NCBI RefSeq assembly: GCF_900094705.1
Contig: NZ_FMAR01000005.1
Span: 1-64,000 of the forward strand
Source: Chitinophaga costaii
Lineage (GTDB): Bacteria > Bacteroidota > Bacteroidia > Chitinophagales > Chitinophagaceae
Length of the DNA: 64,000 nt
Reading direction: 5' to 3'
Position 1 is the first letter of the stretch; each line of letters starts with the position of its first letter. Both the position numbers and the translations under genes were made by a program. The notes below the pieces were generated by a model, which worked only from the letters and a program-made list of their open reading frames with translations, was not told the origin of the DNA and did no database searches. Of this stretch, positions 34,629-43,525 are shown in pieces.

Positions 34629-36740
34629 ATGAAACTTTGCATTGCAGAAAAACCAAGTGTGGCCAGGGATATTGCTGAAATACTCGGTGCGAAGCAACGG
34701 AAGGAAGGCTATTACGAAGGCAACGACTATCAGGTAACCTGGACGTTCGGACACTTCTGCACACTCAAGGAACCCCATGATTATTACGACCAGTGGAAGT
34801 ACTGGCGGCTGGAAGACCTGCCCATGATACCCGCCAGCTTCGGCATAAAATTGATAGACAATCCCGGCGTACAAAAACAATTTAAGGTGATTGCCCAACT
34901 GGTGGAGCAATGCGATGAGGTGATAAACTGCGGTGATGCCGGGCAGGAAGGGGAATTAATACAACGGTGGGTACTGCTCAAAGCTCAGAACACCAAACCC
35001 GTAAAAAGATTGTGGATATCCTCCCTCACGGAACAGGCCATTAAAGAGGGTTTCAACGCGTTGAAAGATGGGGCGCTCTATAATAATTTATATGCCGCCG
35101 GCAGCGCCCGCGCCATTGGCGACTGGCTGCTGGGCATGAATGCCACCCGCTTGTTCACCAAAAAATTTGGTACCGGCAAGATCATACTCTCCATTGGCCG
35201 TGTGCAAACCCCCACCCTGGCCATGATAGTGGCCCGCCAAAAGGAGATCAACGCGTTTGTGCAGGAAGAGTATTGGGAGCTGAAAACCATTTACCGCGAA
35301 ACAGAATTTACCGCCGCCATAGACCGGCTTAAGAGCGCCGACAAGGCCAATAAAGGCCTGGCCTACCTGAAAGAACATCCTTTCGAGATCACTTCTTTTG
35401 AAAGGAAGGAAGGCAGGGAAGGCAATCCCCGCTTGTTTGACCTGACAGCCCTGCAAGTGGAAGCCAATAAAAAATTCGGCTACTCCGCAGACGATACATT
35501 GAAATTGATCCAAAACCTGTATGAGAAAAAACTGGTTACTTATCCCCGGGTAGATACCACTTACCTCTCCGAAGACCTGCATCCAAAAATTGCGGGCATT
35601 TTGCAGGATCTCACGCCCTACAGCGCACTCACTGCCCCCCTCCTGGCCCATCCTATTCCCAAATTAAAGTCGGTATTCGACGACAAAAAAGTAACCGACC
35701 ACCACGCCATTATACCCACCGGCATGTATCCACAGGGTTTGCCGCTGGAAGAGAAACGCGTGTACGACCTGGTGGCCCGCCGCTTCATCGCCGCATTTTA
35801 CCCGGAGTGTAAAGTGTCTAACACCACGGTGCTGGGTAAGGTAGGCCAGGTGCCATTTAAGGCCACGGGCAAGCAAATTATAACACCCGGCTGGCGGGAA
35901 GTTTATGCCAACGATGTGCCGGACAAAAAAGAAGGCGAGGAAGAAGAAAAGACCCTCCCCATTTTCGTGGTGGGTGAAAGCGGACCTCATATACCCAAAG
36001 TACACCAAGGCAAAACGACCCCACCCAAACCCTTTACAGAAGCCACTTTGCTGAGGGCTATGGAAACGGCAGGCAAGCAGGTGGAAGACGAGGAAATGCG
36101 GGAGCTACTGAAAGACAACGGCATTGGCCGCCCATCTACCCGCGCTAATATCATCGAAACATTGTTCCGCCGCAAATACATTGAAAAAAGAAAGAAGAAT
36201 ATTTATGCCACCCAAACCGGCATAGAACTGATCGATACTATCCAGAACGAATTGCTGAAAAGCGCCGAACTAACGGGCAACTGGGAACGTAAACTACGCC
36301 TTATTGAGAAAGGCGAGTACGCCATGGAAACATTTAAACAGGAACTGATCGCCATGGTGATGGAGCTGACCAGAGAGGTAAAGAACAATGCCTACAAGGT
36401 GATCACGCTCACACCTGAAACTCCGCCGGAAGTGGAGAAGGAACCCAAACCCAAAAAAGAACCTAAACCGGCCATTTCCATAGACGCTCTTTATTGTCCC
36501 AAATGCAAAGTACACTTGCTCAAAAAAGGCCATGCCGCCTATGGCTGCGCTAACTTTCAGGTATGCGGTTTTAAACTGCCTTTTGAAATGATGGGCAAAA
36601 AGCTCAGCGAAAAACAGGTGACAGACCTTCTCACTAAAAGTAAAACAGCCAAGATCAAAGGACTGCAAGTGCCGGGCCACGGGGCCGAAACAGAAGGCAG
36701 GATAGTAATGACAAAAGATTTTAATTTCGAGATCGGGTAA
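34629..36740 (+). CDS. topB: DNA topoisomerase III
   Basis: A 703-residue type IA topoisomerase. The Toprim domain starts at the first residue (LCIAEKPSVARDIAEILGA; CGDAGQEGELI). The body has SIGRVQTPTLAMIV, and the nicking tyrosine is Tyr305 in VTYPRVDTTYL. The HHAIIPTG and GIGRPSTRANIIETL motifs follow. The C-terminus carries a single zinc-ribbon-like block (YCPKCKVHLLKKGHAAYGCANFQVCGF) after a lysine/proline linker. It decatenates DNA during replication and recombination in the cytoplasm. The length fits Bacteroidota TopB. It is a single gene starting at ATG 34629. Confidence 0.95.
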   Translation: MKLCIAEKPSVARDIAEILGAKQRKEGYYEGNDYQVTWTFGHFCTLKEPHDYYDQWKYWRLEDLPMIPASFGIKLIDNPGVQKQFKVIAQLVEQCDEVINCGDAGQEGELIQRWVLLKAQNTKPVKRLWISSLTEQAIKEGFNALKDGALYNNLYAAGSARAIGDWLLGMNATRLFTKKFGTGKIILSIGRVQTPTLAMIVARQKEINAFVQEEYWELKTIYRETEFTAAIDRLKSADKANKGLAYLKEHPFEITSFERKEGREGNPRLFDLTALQVEANKKFGYSADDTLKLIQNLYEKKLVTYPRVDTTYLSEDLHPKIAGILQDLTPYSALTAPLLAHPIPKLKSVFDDKKVTDHHAIIPTGMYPQGLPLEEKRVYDLVARRFIAAFYPECKVSNTTVLGKVGQVPFKATGKQIITPGWREVYANDVPDKKEGEEEEKTLPIFVVGESGPHIPKVHQGKTTPPKPFTEATLLRAMETAGKQVEDEEMRELLKDNGIGRPSTRANIIETLFRRKYIEKRKKNIYATQTGIELIDTIQNELLKSAELTGNWERKLRLIEKGEYAMETFKQELIAMVMELTREVKNNAYKVITLTPETPPEVEKEPKPKKEPKPAISIDALYCPKCKVHLLKKGHAAYGCANFQVCGFKLPFEMMGKKLSEKQVTDLLTKSKTAKIKGLQVPGHGAETEGRIVMTKDFNFEIG

Positions 36741-36992
36741 GGATACAATCAGTCCCGGTGGTGCGCATACTGCATCGCTACAAAACAAAAGACACCCACA
36801 TACTGTAACACAGCATCCGCCTGCCACATCGCTCATCGCTGGAAAAATGCAGGTGCAGGCTCATGCGGTTGATGCTGATTCAAAGCGCCTTTAGGAAGAA
36901 AAATATAACGCTTTCGCATATACGCTAATAGCTTATTCTTCACCAGGCAGGTTAAAATGCAAAGGAAAAGAGGGATATTCCCGGACCATACC

Positions 36993-38222
36993 CTAGTGCA
37001 GCACGCCGCTGGCCTGGCCAGCCAGCACCGGGCCGGCTATCTGGCGGCGTCCTATGAGCAAAATGACCAGGGCCAGTATGCCGGATGCACACATGGTGGC
37101 AGTCATAGGCACTGCGCTGGTGCTGTGAAACAGGCTTACCACCAGGGAAGCCAATGCTCCACAACCCATTTGCAGGGCACCCATCATGGCAGATGCACTG
37201 CCCGCGTTTCTTTCAAAAGGGGCCAGCGATAAGGCGGCTGCGTTGGGATTGGTAAAACCTATGCCACTGAGGTATATAAATAAGAGTACGATGAGCACCG
37301 GTAGCGACAGCCACCCATTCAGCGCCAGCACCAGCAACGCCAGGCCCGACAACGACTGCACCAGCAGCGCCATAGGCACTACCTGCTGGCTGGTATAAAA
37401 CCGCAAGGCTACATTATTGAGCTGGTTAGCCCCGATGAGTCCTACAGATAAAAAGGCGAATATCCAACCAAACTGCTTGTCCGTAAGGTGATATACCTGC
37501 ATCAGCACATGGGAAGAGCCGGAAACGTATACAAACAGGCCTGCAAAAGCTATAGCGCCGGTAAAGGCATAGGTGAAAAACTGCGGCTCGCGCAGCACCA
37601 ACCAGAAGTTTTTTAAAATGGGTAATGGCTTTAGCGACAGGGTAAGATCTGGCCGGTAGCTAGAGGGTAGCCACCAAATGCTGGCTATCAGCGTGAGTAT
37701 CCCCATCCCGCCAAGGATCGCAAAGATATAATGCCAGCCAATGCCAGCGCTTACATACCCACCGATAGTGGGGGCCAGCATAGGCGATGCACCTACTACC
37801 AGCATGAGTAAGGCAAATACCCGGGCATTGTCTTTCACCGGAAAAATATCGCGCACCATGGCCACCGCCGCCACAGTAGCCGCGCAGCTACCCACGGCCT
37901 GCACAAAACGCAGGATCACCAGGCTATTCAGGCTATGCGACAACATACAACCTATGGACGCCAGTATGTACACGGCCAGGCCAATGTAGAGCGGGCGTTT
38001 GCGCCCAAACCTGTCCAGTAAAGGCCCATACAGTATTTGCCCGGCAGCAATGCCCACGAAGTAACTGGACAGCGACAAGCCGACTTCGGTGTCGCGCACG
38101 CCCAGGTCTTTGGCGATGGCCGGAAAACCCGGCAGATACATATCGATAGAAAATGGCCCTAAAGCCGTGAGTGTTCCTAAAATAAAAATGAGAAAGGATG
38201 ATCTTGATTTGGTCGTATCCAT
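36993..38222 (-). CDS. Bcr/CflA-family drug efflux MFS transporter
   Basis: A 409-residue, 12-segment membrane protein. It opens ILGTLTALGPFSIDMYLPGFP, the hallmark of the Bcr/CflA group, followed by the MFS loop motif YGPLLDRFGRKRPLYIG and MVRDIF. It exports small compounds in exchange for protons, and the substrates are not predictable. The ATG at 38220-38222 is used because the longer frame (to 38363) adds a hydrophilic stretch unlike the family N-terminus. It is monocistronic; the 250 bases between topB and its stop contain nothing recognised. Confidence 0.88.
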   Translation of the reverse strand: MDTTKSRSSFLIFILGTLTALGPFSIDMYLPGFPAIAKDLGVRDTEVGLSLSSYFVGIAAGQILYGPLLDRFGRKRPLYIGLAVYILASIGCMLSHSLNSLVILRFVQAVGSCAATVAAVAMVRDIFPVKDNARVFALLMLVVGASPMLAPTIGGYVSAGIGWHYIFAILGGMGILTLIASIWWLPSSYRPDLTLSLKPLPILKNFWLVLREPQFFTYAFTGAIAFAGLFVYVSGSSHVLMQVYHLTDKQFGWIFAFLSVGLIGANQLNNVALRFYTSQQVVPMALLVQSLSGLALLVLALNGWLSLPVLIVLLFIYLSGIGFTNPNAAALSLAPFERNAGSASAMMGALQMGCGALASLVVSLFHSTSAVPMTATMCASGILALVILLIGRRQIAGPVLAGQASGVLH

Positions 38223-38361
38223 GCGAAAGCTCCGGAAGGTTTTCACAAATTTGAATATATAAATCCGCATTCTGAAACGCGTGATAAAATAACTGACACA
38301 AATTGTTATCTCATTGTCACGAAAATAGCCGGCGGCTACGACATCCAGGGAACAGGGCAAC

Positions 38362-38397
38362 AAAAAAGGCCTGCCAGCAATGCTTTCAGGCCTTTTT
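38362..38397 (-). terminator. Terminator after the secreted LamG-like protein gene
   Basis: AAAAGGCCTG and CAGGCCTTTT form a 10-base stem with a 12-base loop (38364-38395), and T runs flank it on both strands. On the minus strand it lies about 40 bases past the stop at 38436. Confidence 0.8.
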
Positions 38398-38435
38398 ATA
38401 ATATGTAATTGTTTTACTATTTTTTAGATGAGTGC

Positions 38436-39278
38436 TTATTCTGCAATACGCACATTACCAAAGAAAACCTTAGCATCATTTTTCATTTCCAGCGGAGCGC
38501 TGAAGTAAAAATATTTGCGGGCATTTTCTTTAAACATTTGAGCATCCAACACCTTCGTTTTGTCGAGGTACACTTTCATTTGCTGCCCCTTCAATACGAT
38601 AGATACATGCATTTTAGCATTTGCATACGGATTGAGATCGAACGTGACACTGTTGTATTTATTTCCAAAATGCGCGAAGGAGGAAACTTCGTTGTCATTG
38701 TAGTACATCAGCTCCACATGGGCAATATCGCCTTCATTCCAATCGCTCACGCTGTTATTTTCGGCAACGCCAAATTGAACAGGGGAAAGGTCTTTCACTT
38801 TATCGCAACTGGTCAGAATATCAAATTCGATGGTACCATTTTCGGGTAGGATAAGATTTTGTTTAAGCTTGTAAGTGGCATTTTCCTGGACCTGCAACCA
38901 GCTACCAGGAAATTCTCCCACCTTCACTAACTGCCCGCTGCCATTGGTTTTCCAGGCTGCCGGCAATACGCCTGTTGGCAACATATCGAAGCGGCTGGTA
39001 TATAATACGGAATCGGCAGGTACAAAGTCAAAAACACTTTCCACGCTGAGGCGTTTGTGGCTATTGGTTGTTCCATTGGCAGCGGCTTCTTCACTATCTG
39101 ATCCGGTCGTATTGTTACCGGATGTTTTCCCGTCTAACTTTTTATCAATAGCTTCCGAAGCTTTCTGTGTCCCTTTATCTTTGGCCTTTTGTAGTAAGTT
39201 TCCTAACTGGGCATGTGCAGTCATGGTAATCAAACAAGCGGCAAGTAGTAAATTCCCTTTTACAGATACAAGTTTCAT
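38436..39278 (-). CDS. Secreted protein with a LamG/concanavalin-like domain
   Basis: A 280-residue protein with signal peptide MKLVSVKGNLLLAACLITMTAHA. A charged, low-complexity segment follows (about 25-72: KAKDKGTQKASEAIDKKLDG, then SGNNTTGSDSEEAAANG). Residues 75-280 look like a beta-sandwich of the concanavalin type (GTIEFDILTSCDK, KMHVSIVLKGQQMKVYLDKT, FGNVRIAE). Similar regions precede OmpA domains in Bacteroidota outer-membrane proteins, but no OmpA domain is present here, so the protein may be a shortened relative or a free periplasmic binding domain. Its function is unknown. It has its own terminator. Confidence 0.7.
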   Translation of the reverse strand: MKLVSVKGNLLLAACLITMTAHAQLGNLLQKAKDKGTQKASEAIDKKLDGKTSGNNTTGSDSEEAAANGTTNSHKRLSVESVFDFVPADSVLYTSRFDMLPTGVLPAAWKTNGSGQLVKVGEFPGSWLQVQENATYKLKQNLILPENGTIEFDILTSCDKVKDLSPVQFGVAENNSVSDWNEGDIAHVELMYYNDNEVSSFAHFGNKYNSVTFDLNPYANAKMHVSIVLKGQQMKVYLDKTKVLDAQMFKENARKYFYFSAPLEMKNDAKVFFGNVRIAE

Positions 39279-39663
39279 ATGAATGATTTTTCCTAAACAG
39301 CACAGGTTATTTTAATTGGTAATATAACCTTACGTGCTGCGTTTGTGATGTTAAACAATACAGGTTAAATGCAACGAATAACCGTTCAAAGTAGGTTAAG
39401 TAGGCCGAAAATTACGAAATTATAGACCACTAACACTTTCGTTTCTATATTTTTTTTAATACTAAAACCGTAGAACAAAAAATACGCCGGTGTATTTTCC
39501 TATATCCAATACTTTTAGCGGACGAATAGCCGCTGTTTTTGCTAGATAAATAATGAAGCGGGATTACACATTACGCAGGGGTAATCACGGCAGGGATACA
39601 CGAAAAATGATCTACGGAAAAAAGGTAGGCCTGCCACTTTTATCAATGAATATCAACATGGCA
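39279..39663. other. Gene-free region between two minus-strand genes
   Basis: About 385 AT-rich bases. GGTTATATTACC followed by ATAACC upstream of the secreted-protein gene is a weak inverted repeat. No gene, clear promoter consensus or T-run terminator was seen. Confidence 0.4.
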
Positions 39664-40635
39664 TCATGATGCGCCATGCGTACGGATAAAATCAAGCGCC
39701 CGCCGTTCTGTCCAGTAGCTGGACACGCCGAAGTTTACGAAACCCACATGCCCTCCATAGCGGGGCGTTTCCAGGAAAAAGTGGGCGCTTTTTTCTGCAA
39801 TGTCGTAGGGATAACAGCCCGCTCCCAGGAAGGGGTCGTCCTGGGCATTGATGAGTAACGTAGGTATAGCCACCTGGTGCAACACCCTTATAGCACTACT
39901 GCTGGCCCAGTATACTGCTGCATTGGGGAAGCCATGCAGGGGCGCAGTATAACGGTTGTCGAACTGGCGAAAGGTGTTGATAGCGGCATATCCGTCCAGG
40001 TTAATTTCGTTGGGAAATAATTTTGCCTTGGCGGCCAGTTTTTCACCCAGGGAGCGGATGAAACGCTGCATGTAAATATTGTTCTGTTTTTTCTCCAGCT
40101 CAATCGCGCTATTGGCCAGGTCTACGGGCACAGAAATGGCCACGGTGGCACGTATCAGGGGAGATATATCCCTTCCTTTTTCACCCGTATATTTGAGTAC
40201 TACGTTGCCACCCAGGGAAAACCCGATCAGGTAAATGGCCTTATAAGGATAAACCGCCTCCAAATGATGCAGCACCGCATCCAGATCGCCAGTGTCGCCA
40301 CTATGGTAAAAGCGCAGGGCTTTATTTGGCTCTCCACTACAGCCCCGGAAATTCATCGCCGCCGCGTCATATCCCTGCTGGTTAAAAAGTGATACCATCC
40401 CCTTCACATATTTGCGTTGAGCATCGCCCTCTAACCCATGCAGCACCAGCACCAGGCGGTCACTGTTTACCTTGCTGAAATCCAGGTCCAGAAAATCGCT
40501 GTCAGGAAGGATTATACGCTCCCGGGTATATGCGACGGGTTTTACCCACCTGCACAAAGTGGGGTAAATGGTGAGCAGGTGACGGTTGCGTAGCAATAGG
40601 GGCGGCTGGTAGCCGGAATGACGAACAATTGGCAT
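39664..40635 (-). CDS. YheT-family alpha/beta hydrolase
   Basis: A 323-residue cytosolic protein. It opens YQPPLLLRNRHLLTIYPTL, typical of the YheT/EMB8 family. The oxyanion region is LVLVLHGLEGDAQRKYVKG and the nucleophile elbow is IGFSLGGNVVLKY (Ser). The acid and histidine are in INAQDDPFLG and RYGGHVGFV, so the catalytic triad appears complete. Family members act as esterases or lipases of uncertain substrate. It is monocistronic, with no terminator hairpin carrying a T run visible downstream. Confidence 0.88.
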   Translation of the reverse strand: MPIVRHSGYQPPLLLRNRHLLTIYPTLCRWVKPVAYTRERIILPDSDFLDLDFSKVNSDRLVLVLHGLEGDAQRKYVKGMVSLFNQQGYDAAAMNFRGCSGEPNKALRFYHSGDTGDLDAVLHHLEAVYPYKAIYLIGFSLGGNVVLKYTGEKGRDISPLIRATVAISVPVDLANSAIELEKKQNNIYMQRFIRSLGEKLAAKAKLFPNEINLDGYAAINTFRQFDNRYTAPLHGFPNAAVYWASSSAIRVLHQVAIPTLLINAQDDPFLGAGCYPYDIAEKSAHFFLETPRYGGHVGFVNFGVSSYWTERRALDFIRTHGAS

Positions 40636-41732
40636 GCTGCAAATATCCTCCCATTATGGCTTAAAAACAAAACGACGCCCTGTAAAAACAGGTTGGTAAG
40701 CGAACCTGTTATGGATACCGCGCAAAGCGGGCGAAGGCTTTGGGGCAATTATACCCCGCTTGACAAGCGTACGAAACTATAATCACAGCGTCCTTCCTGT
40801 AAATGACAAAAGGCCCCTTGCCAGCGTAGTGGCAAGCAGCCTTTCGGTTTAAATTTAAATAGTTGTGTCCTTTATTTTATTTCATTACACCAGCAGCTTT
40901 TTCGGAGTTAGGATGAAAGGCCAACTTTCAGGGTAACTACCTGCCGGCGTTCAGGGAAATAGTATGGGTATAACGAAATACGTGTTGCGATCTTTTTCCT
41001 ACGACACCCATACCGCGCATGATGACGGCCTACACATGCATAAAATAAAGACCCCGCCTCAACAAGCGGGATCTGTTGTTAATTGTTCTACATTTTACAG
41101 TATTCACAATCTTTGAGCAACAGTTTCCCTCACGGTGATGGTTATACGCCGTGTATGATATTTATTGTTTTGTTTCTTATACAAGATGCCGGCATGTTCA
41201 TTTTTTCCATATCACGCCCCCTTTTATTTTTTTAGGCATAACATGATTCGCCCCAAGGCCTTCATGGCATAACTACATATACAGCGGCAAAGCCATCAGT
41301 TGAATTTTATGATTAGCATAAAGGTTTCCAGGTCTTCACAGGATAAAGCATGACAACACAATAGATAAATCGGAAAAGTTGTTGGTTGGTTCCCCCGGTA
41401 TTACATGGTTCCACTTATAAATTGGATCTGGTCGTCTCCTCCGTACAAAAATGTTGATATTATGTATGTCGTACTATGCCGGCTACAGTGTTATAGCTTA
41501 AAAACACCCCTCCACGGAATAACTATTCTGTAGCCGTGTATTACTGCAACAGTTGATAGAATGAAATTAGAAAAAATTATAAGACCCTGTATGTTTTTAT
41601 TAACGGCCTCCAATATTTATGTATCCCTTGTATAAACGTAGGCACTTGAAAAGGCATATCCTACTGGAGGTAGCATTGGCAGCCACCGGCCCTGCCCCTT
41701 GCCCAAAAAAATCAGCATTTCTGTAAAAATAT
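40636..41732. other. Long gene-poor stretch before the tRNA gene
   Basis: About 1.1 kb with no credible coding frame on either strand. It holds an imperfect hairpin (40809-40846, AAAGGC..TTGCCA / TGGCAA..GCCTTT) without a T run and a short GCGGG hairpin near 41047-41062. It may contain decayed DNA or unannotated small RNA, but nothing is supported. Confidence 0.4.
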
Positions 41733-41762
41733 TTGGCGATTAATTTCTGTTTCCTATCTTTG
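41733..41762 (+). promoter_or_regulatory. Promoter of tRNA-Gly
   Basis: TTG (41733-41735), 19 bases, then TATCTTTG (41755-41762): a full match to the Bacteroidota housekeeping promoter. The predicted start near 41769 gives a 5' leader of about 85 nt that RNase P would remove. Confidence 0.8.
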
Positions 41763-41854
41763 CAATCCCAAAACACAATACAGTAAAGCATTACAGGCTA
41801 AAAGGGCCAGCAAGCGGGGCATAAATTGACAACTTTTTCTACCCATACACACCT

Positions 41855-41927
<73 letters not shown>

Positions 41928-41935
41928 CATTCAGT

Positions 41936-41971
41936 AAAAGGCCAGCACATCAATCGTGCTGGCCTTTTTTA
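41936..41971 (+). terminator. Terminator of tRNA-Gly
   Basis: AAAAGGCCAGCAC pairs with GTGCTGGCCTTTT across a 7-base loop and is followed by further T, 9 bases after the tRNA. Confidence 0.9.
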
Positions 41972-41993
41972 TTGTAATAAACGTATTGCCCGT

Positions 41994-42030
41994 AAAACGC
42001 CCGGCCAGGATTTACCTGCCGGGCGTTTTA
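41994..42030 (-). terminator. Terminator at the end of the second Sus-type operon
   Basis: AAAACGCCCGGC and GCCGGGCGTTTT form a perfect stem of about 12 bases, with T runs on both strands, 9-10 bases past the stop of the FAD oxidoreductase gene (minus strand). It probably ends the SusC-to-oxidoreductase transcript. Confidence 0.85.
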
Positions 42031-42038
42031 TTTTCGGG

Positions 42039-43490
42039 TTATCCTTGTTTGCGGGGAACAGGCAGCGTAATATGCCAGATATCTTTGAGCGCACGGCGTG
42101 CTGCGTGAAAACCACACATGCCATGCACGCCACCGCCAGGCGGTGTGGAGGCAGAGCAGAGATACAAACCTTTTACACCGGTACGATAAGGCGAAGCGCG
42201 CAACGCAGGCCGCGTAAAGAGTTGCCAGATATCGAGTATGCCACCGTTAATATCACCGCCAATGTAGTTGGGATTGTAAGCCTCTAATTCCTGGGTATTA
42301 TAAGTGTGTTTATCAATAATAAGATCCCGGAATCCAGGCGCATATCTTTCGATCTGTTTTTCTATGATGGCCGTACGATCGGCAGTGCTGCCAGCGGGTA
42401 CATGGCAGTAGCCCCACAATACTTGTTTTCCCGCTGGTGCGCGGGTGGCGTCGAACAGGCTTTGCTGTGCCAGCAGCACGAAGGGGTTATCATTTAATTT
42501 CCCCGCATTTACATCCGATTCCGAACGCGCAATTTCTGCGAGTGTACCTCCCAGATGTACAGTACCGGCGGCTTTGCACTGCTGCGCGGTAAAAGGCACC
42601 GGGCCACCGAGCGCCCAGTCTACCTTAAACACACCCGGCCCATAACGGTATTTTTTTAACTGCCAGCGATAAAATGCGGGGAGCGATACACCTGCCATAT
42701 CGAGCAATTGCCGGGGAGCAATGTCGAACAACACGGCCTTTGCTTTGGGCAGTTCTTCCAGTGAATGAATAAAGCGGCCTGTTTCCACTTTGCCACCCAG
42801 CGATTGAAAGTAGGCCAGCATAGCCTTGGCAATACCTTGCGAACCTCCTTTTGCCAGGGGCCATCCACCCAGGTGTCCATTGGCCATTAACACCAGGCCT
42901 ACGGCAGCGGTGGTGGCCGTTTGCAGCGGCAGGAAGCTATGTGCTGCCATGCCAGCCCACAGGCCTTTGGCAGCTTCGGTTTTAAAGCGATGGGCAATGC
43001 TGGTGGCAGACTGTAAGGCTTTAAATCCAAAGGCTGCCATATCCAGCGGATGTTTTGGCAAGGGCAAAGGCCCCAATATATCCGGCGCAATGGCTGGCCA
43101 GCACTTCACCACAGGCTGCAGGAGGCTGCGGTAAGCCGCACCGTCGGCACCTAGTGCCGCTACCGTGGCATCAAGGTCGCGCAGCAAAACGGCTGCGCTG
43201 CCATCGTCCTGCGGATGGGCGGCCAGCACCGGCGGGTGAATGTATTCCAGCCCAAACTGTTGCAGCGGCAGGGTTTGCAAAAAGGGAGAACCGGCGGCCA
43301 TAGGATGAATGGCCGAACATACATCCGACCAATAACCCGGGCCTACCAATTCTGCTGTGCGCAGGCCGCCGCCTGGCGTTGTATGCCCTTCTATAACCAG
43401 TACCGATAAATTTGCCTGTTGCAGTGCAATCGCAGCTGCCAGCCCGTTAGGTCCCGATCCAACTACTACTGCATCATATTCCATCGCCAT
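42039..43490 (-). CDS. CrtI/PYROXD2-like FAD-dependent oxidoreductase
   Basis: A 483-residue flavoprotein. The N-terminal dinucleotide motif is VVVGSGPNGLAAAIALQQANLSVLVIE, with GGGLRTAEL next to it. The C-terminal FAD motif is GLYLCSASTPPGGGVHGMCGFHAARRAL. It belongs with phytoene-desaturase-like proteins of the PYROXD2 type, which mostly lack carotenoid function; the substrate is unknown. It lies 35 bases after the MBL/rhodanese gene and before a strong terminator, so it is probably the last gene of that operon. A TACTTTAC box near 43519 could also give it its own promoter. Met3 (43484) is an alternative start. Confidence 0.8.
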   Translation of the reverse strand: MAMEYDAVVVGSGPNGLAAAIALQQANLSVLVIEGHTTPGGGLRTAELVGPGYWSDVCSAIHPMAAGSPFLQTLPLQQFGLEYIHPPVLAAHPQDDGSAAVLLRDLDATVAALGADGAAYRSLLQPVVKCWPAIAPDILGPLPLPKHPLDMAAFGFKALQSATSIAHRFKTEAAKGLWAGMAAHSFLPLQTATTAAVGLVLMANGHLGGWPLAKGGSQGIAKAMLAYFQSLGGKVETGRFIHSLEELPKAKAVLFDIAPRQLLDMAGVSLPAFYRWQLKKYRYGPGVFKVDWALGGPVPFTAQQCKAAGTVHLGGTLAEIARSESDVNAGKLNDNPFVLLAQQSLFDATRAPAGKQVLWGYCHVPAGSTADRTAIIEKQIERYAPGFRDLIIDKHTYNTQELEAYNPNYIGGDINGGILDIWQLFTRPALRASPYRTGVKGLYLCSASTPPGGGVHGMCGFHAARRALKDIWHITLPVPRKQG

Positions 43491-43525
43491 GGTTTTCCTT
43501 GGTTTTTCCCGCGTAAAGTACTAAA

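Noticed and set aside
41600-41791. 63-codon minus-strand frame before tRNA-Gly
   Set aside because: It overlaps the tRNA promoter and shows no protein-like features.
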